In this document: positions 6,733 to 7,216 of the stretch, one piece after another
Layout of the letters: each line of letters begins with the position of its first letter
Position numbering within the stretch: position 1 is the first letter of the stretch
DNA from: Bryobacterales bacterium
GTDB taxonomy: Bacteria > Acidobacteriota > Terriglobia > Bryobacterales > Bryobacteraceae
NCBI GenBank assembly: GCA_003142355.1
Contig: PLMF01000397.1
Span: 877-8,092 of the forward strand
Direction: 5' to 3'
Length of the DNA stretch: 7,216 nt
Notes under the pieces: model-generated
Seen by the model: the letters and a program-made list of their open reading frames with translations, nothing else
Databases searched by the model: none
What the model was told of the DNA's origin: nothing
Position numbers and translations under genes: made by a program

Positions 6733-6737
6733 AAGGA
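6733..6737 (+). promoter_or_regulatory. AAGGA ribosome-binding-like sequence at unusually short distance from murC ATG
   Basis: AAGGA is followed by a single A and then the ATG at 6739. Usual spacing is about 5-9 nt, so this site may be weak. It is the only Shine-Dalgarno-like sequence before murC. Confidence 0.4.
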
Positions 6738-6738
6738 A

Positions 6739-7216
6739 ATGTTTTTTCGTCCACAGCACCTGCATTTTACGGGTATCGGCGGCATCGGGATGAGCGGCAT
6801 CGCCGAAGTGCTGCTCAACCTCGGATACCAGATCAGCGGGTCCGACGTGAAGCTTTCCTCCACCACCGAGCGGCTGGCGGGGATGGGCGCCCGAATCTAC
6901 CAAGGGCACGCGGCCGCCAACGTCGCCGGGGCGCGCGCGCTGGTGGTGAGTTCGGCGGTGGACGAGCAGAACGCCGAGGTGCAGGAGGCGCGGCGTCTCC
7001 AGATCCCCGTGATCCCGCGCGGCGAGATGCTGGCCGAGCTGATGCGGTTGAAGTACGGGATTGCGGTGGCCGGAAGCCACGGCAAGACCACCGCCACTTC
7101 CATGACCGCCACCGTCTTGAACCACGCGGGGCTGGACCCCACGGTGGTGGTGGGCGGACGGGTGGGGACCATGGGCGGATCGAACGCCCGCGTGGGGCAC
7201 AGCGATTTTCTGGTGG
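6739..7216 (+). CDS. murC: UDP-MurNAc:L-alanine ligase MurC (5' part, 3' end outside window)
   Basis: First amino-acid-adding Mur ligase, joining L-Ala to UDP-MurNAc with ATP in the cytoplasm. The first 159 residues are present, of about 460-490 in the family, and the reading frame is open to the window edge. Seen: [19 protein letters not shown] at 7-25, the dinucleotide-like loop that binds the UDP-sugar; [14 protein letters not shown] at 33-46; [11 protein letters not shown] at 71-81; the P-loop [10 protein letters not shown] at 112-121; and the [15 protein letters not shown] region at 139-153. [12 protein letters not shown] distinguishes MurC (and its relative Mpl) from MurD/E/F. Mpl is less likely given the dcw position directly after murG. 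AAGGA lies only 1 nt before the ATG, an unusually tight spacing. A TTG at 6706 is in frame but would add atypical residues. Confidence 0.95.
   Translation, partial: MFFRPQHLHFTGIGGIGMSGIAEVLLNLGYQISGSDVKLSSTTERLAGMGARIYQGHAAANVAGARALVVSSAVDEQNAEVQEARRLQIPVIPRGEMLAELMRLKYGIAVAGSHGKTTATSMTATVLNHAGLDPTVVVGGRVGTMGGSNARVGHSDFLV

Noticed and set aside
6223..7200. Long open frame on the - strand (325 codons) opposite murG and murC
   Set aside because: Same explanation: it spans two convincing + strand genes and the gap between them, and its product has no domain-like pattern.

Overview
This window is a run of seven peptidoglycan-synthesis and cell-division genes, all on the + strand, in the classical order of the bacterial division and cell wall (dcw) cluster: murE (3' part), murF, mraY, murD, ftsW, murG and murC (5' part). 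No phage, transposon, CRISPR, tRNA or rRNA signal was seen. The genes are intact, with the catalytic motifs of their families in place. This is a core housekeeping region, and I found no sign of an undescribed system.

Organism: the DNA is GC-rich, with G-rich coding strands and many GTG/GCG codons. MurE carries the DNPR motif of meso-diaminopimelate-adding ligases, which points to a DAP-type, probably Gram-negative, wall. FtsW has a long charged insertion before its catalytic Asp, MurG has an EPNAVPG variant, and spacers hold purine-rich ACGCGGAG-type repeats. From memory these resemble Acidobacteriota (Solibacter/Bryobacter-like). That assignment is an inference, not a database result.

Layout: 1-464 is the C-terminal third of murE. 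murF (468-1805) follows after 3 nt and mraY (1810-2943) after 4 nt. murD (2973-4313, or from an ATG at 2940 overlapping the mraY stop) follows across a short GGGGGCC tandem repeat. ftsW (4315-5463) starts 1 nt after murD and has a Shine-Dalgarno sequence. Up to this point the packing implies one transcript with translational coupling. A 153-nt purine-rich spacer with tandem octamers separates ftsW from murG (5617-6690, GTG start). A 48-nt AT-richer gap then precedes murC (6739 to the window end) and holds a promoter-like TTGACA box.

How the genes work together: MurC, MurD, MurE and MurF add L-Ala, D-Glu, meso-DAP and D-Ala-D-Ala in turn to UDP-MurNAc in the cytoplasm. MraY moves phospho-MurNAc-pentapeptide to undecaprenyl phosphate (lipid I), MurG adds GlcNAc (lipid II), and FtsW polymerises lipid II into septal glycan strands outside the membrane. 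Only the L-Ala-adding gene (murC) and the end product machinery (murG) lie after the non-coding breaks, so they may have some independent expression.
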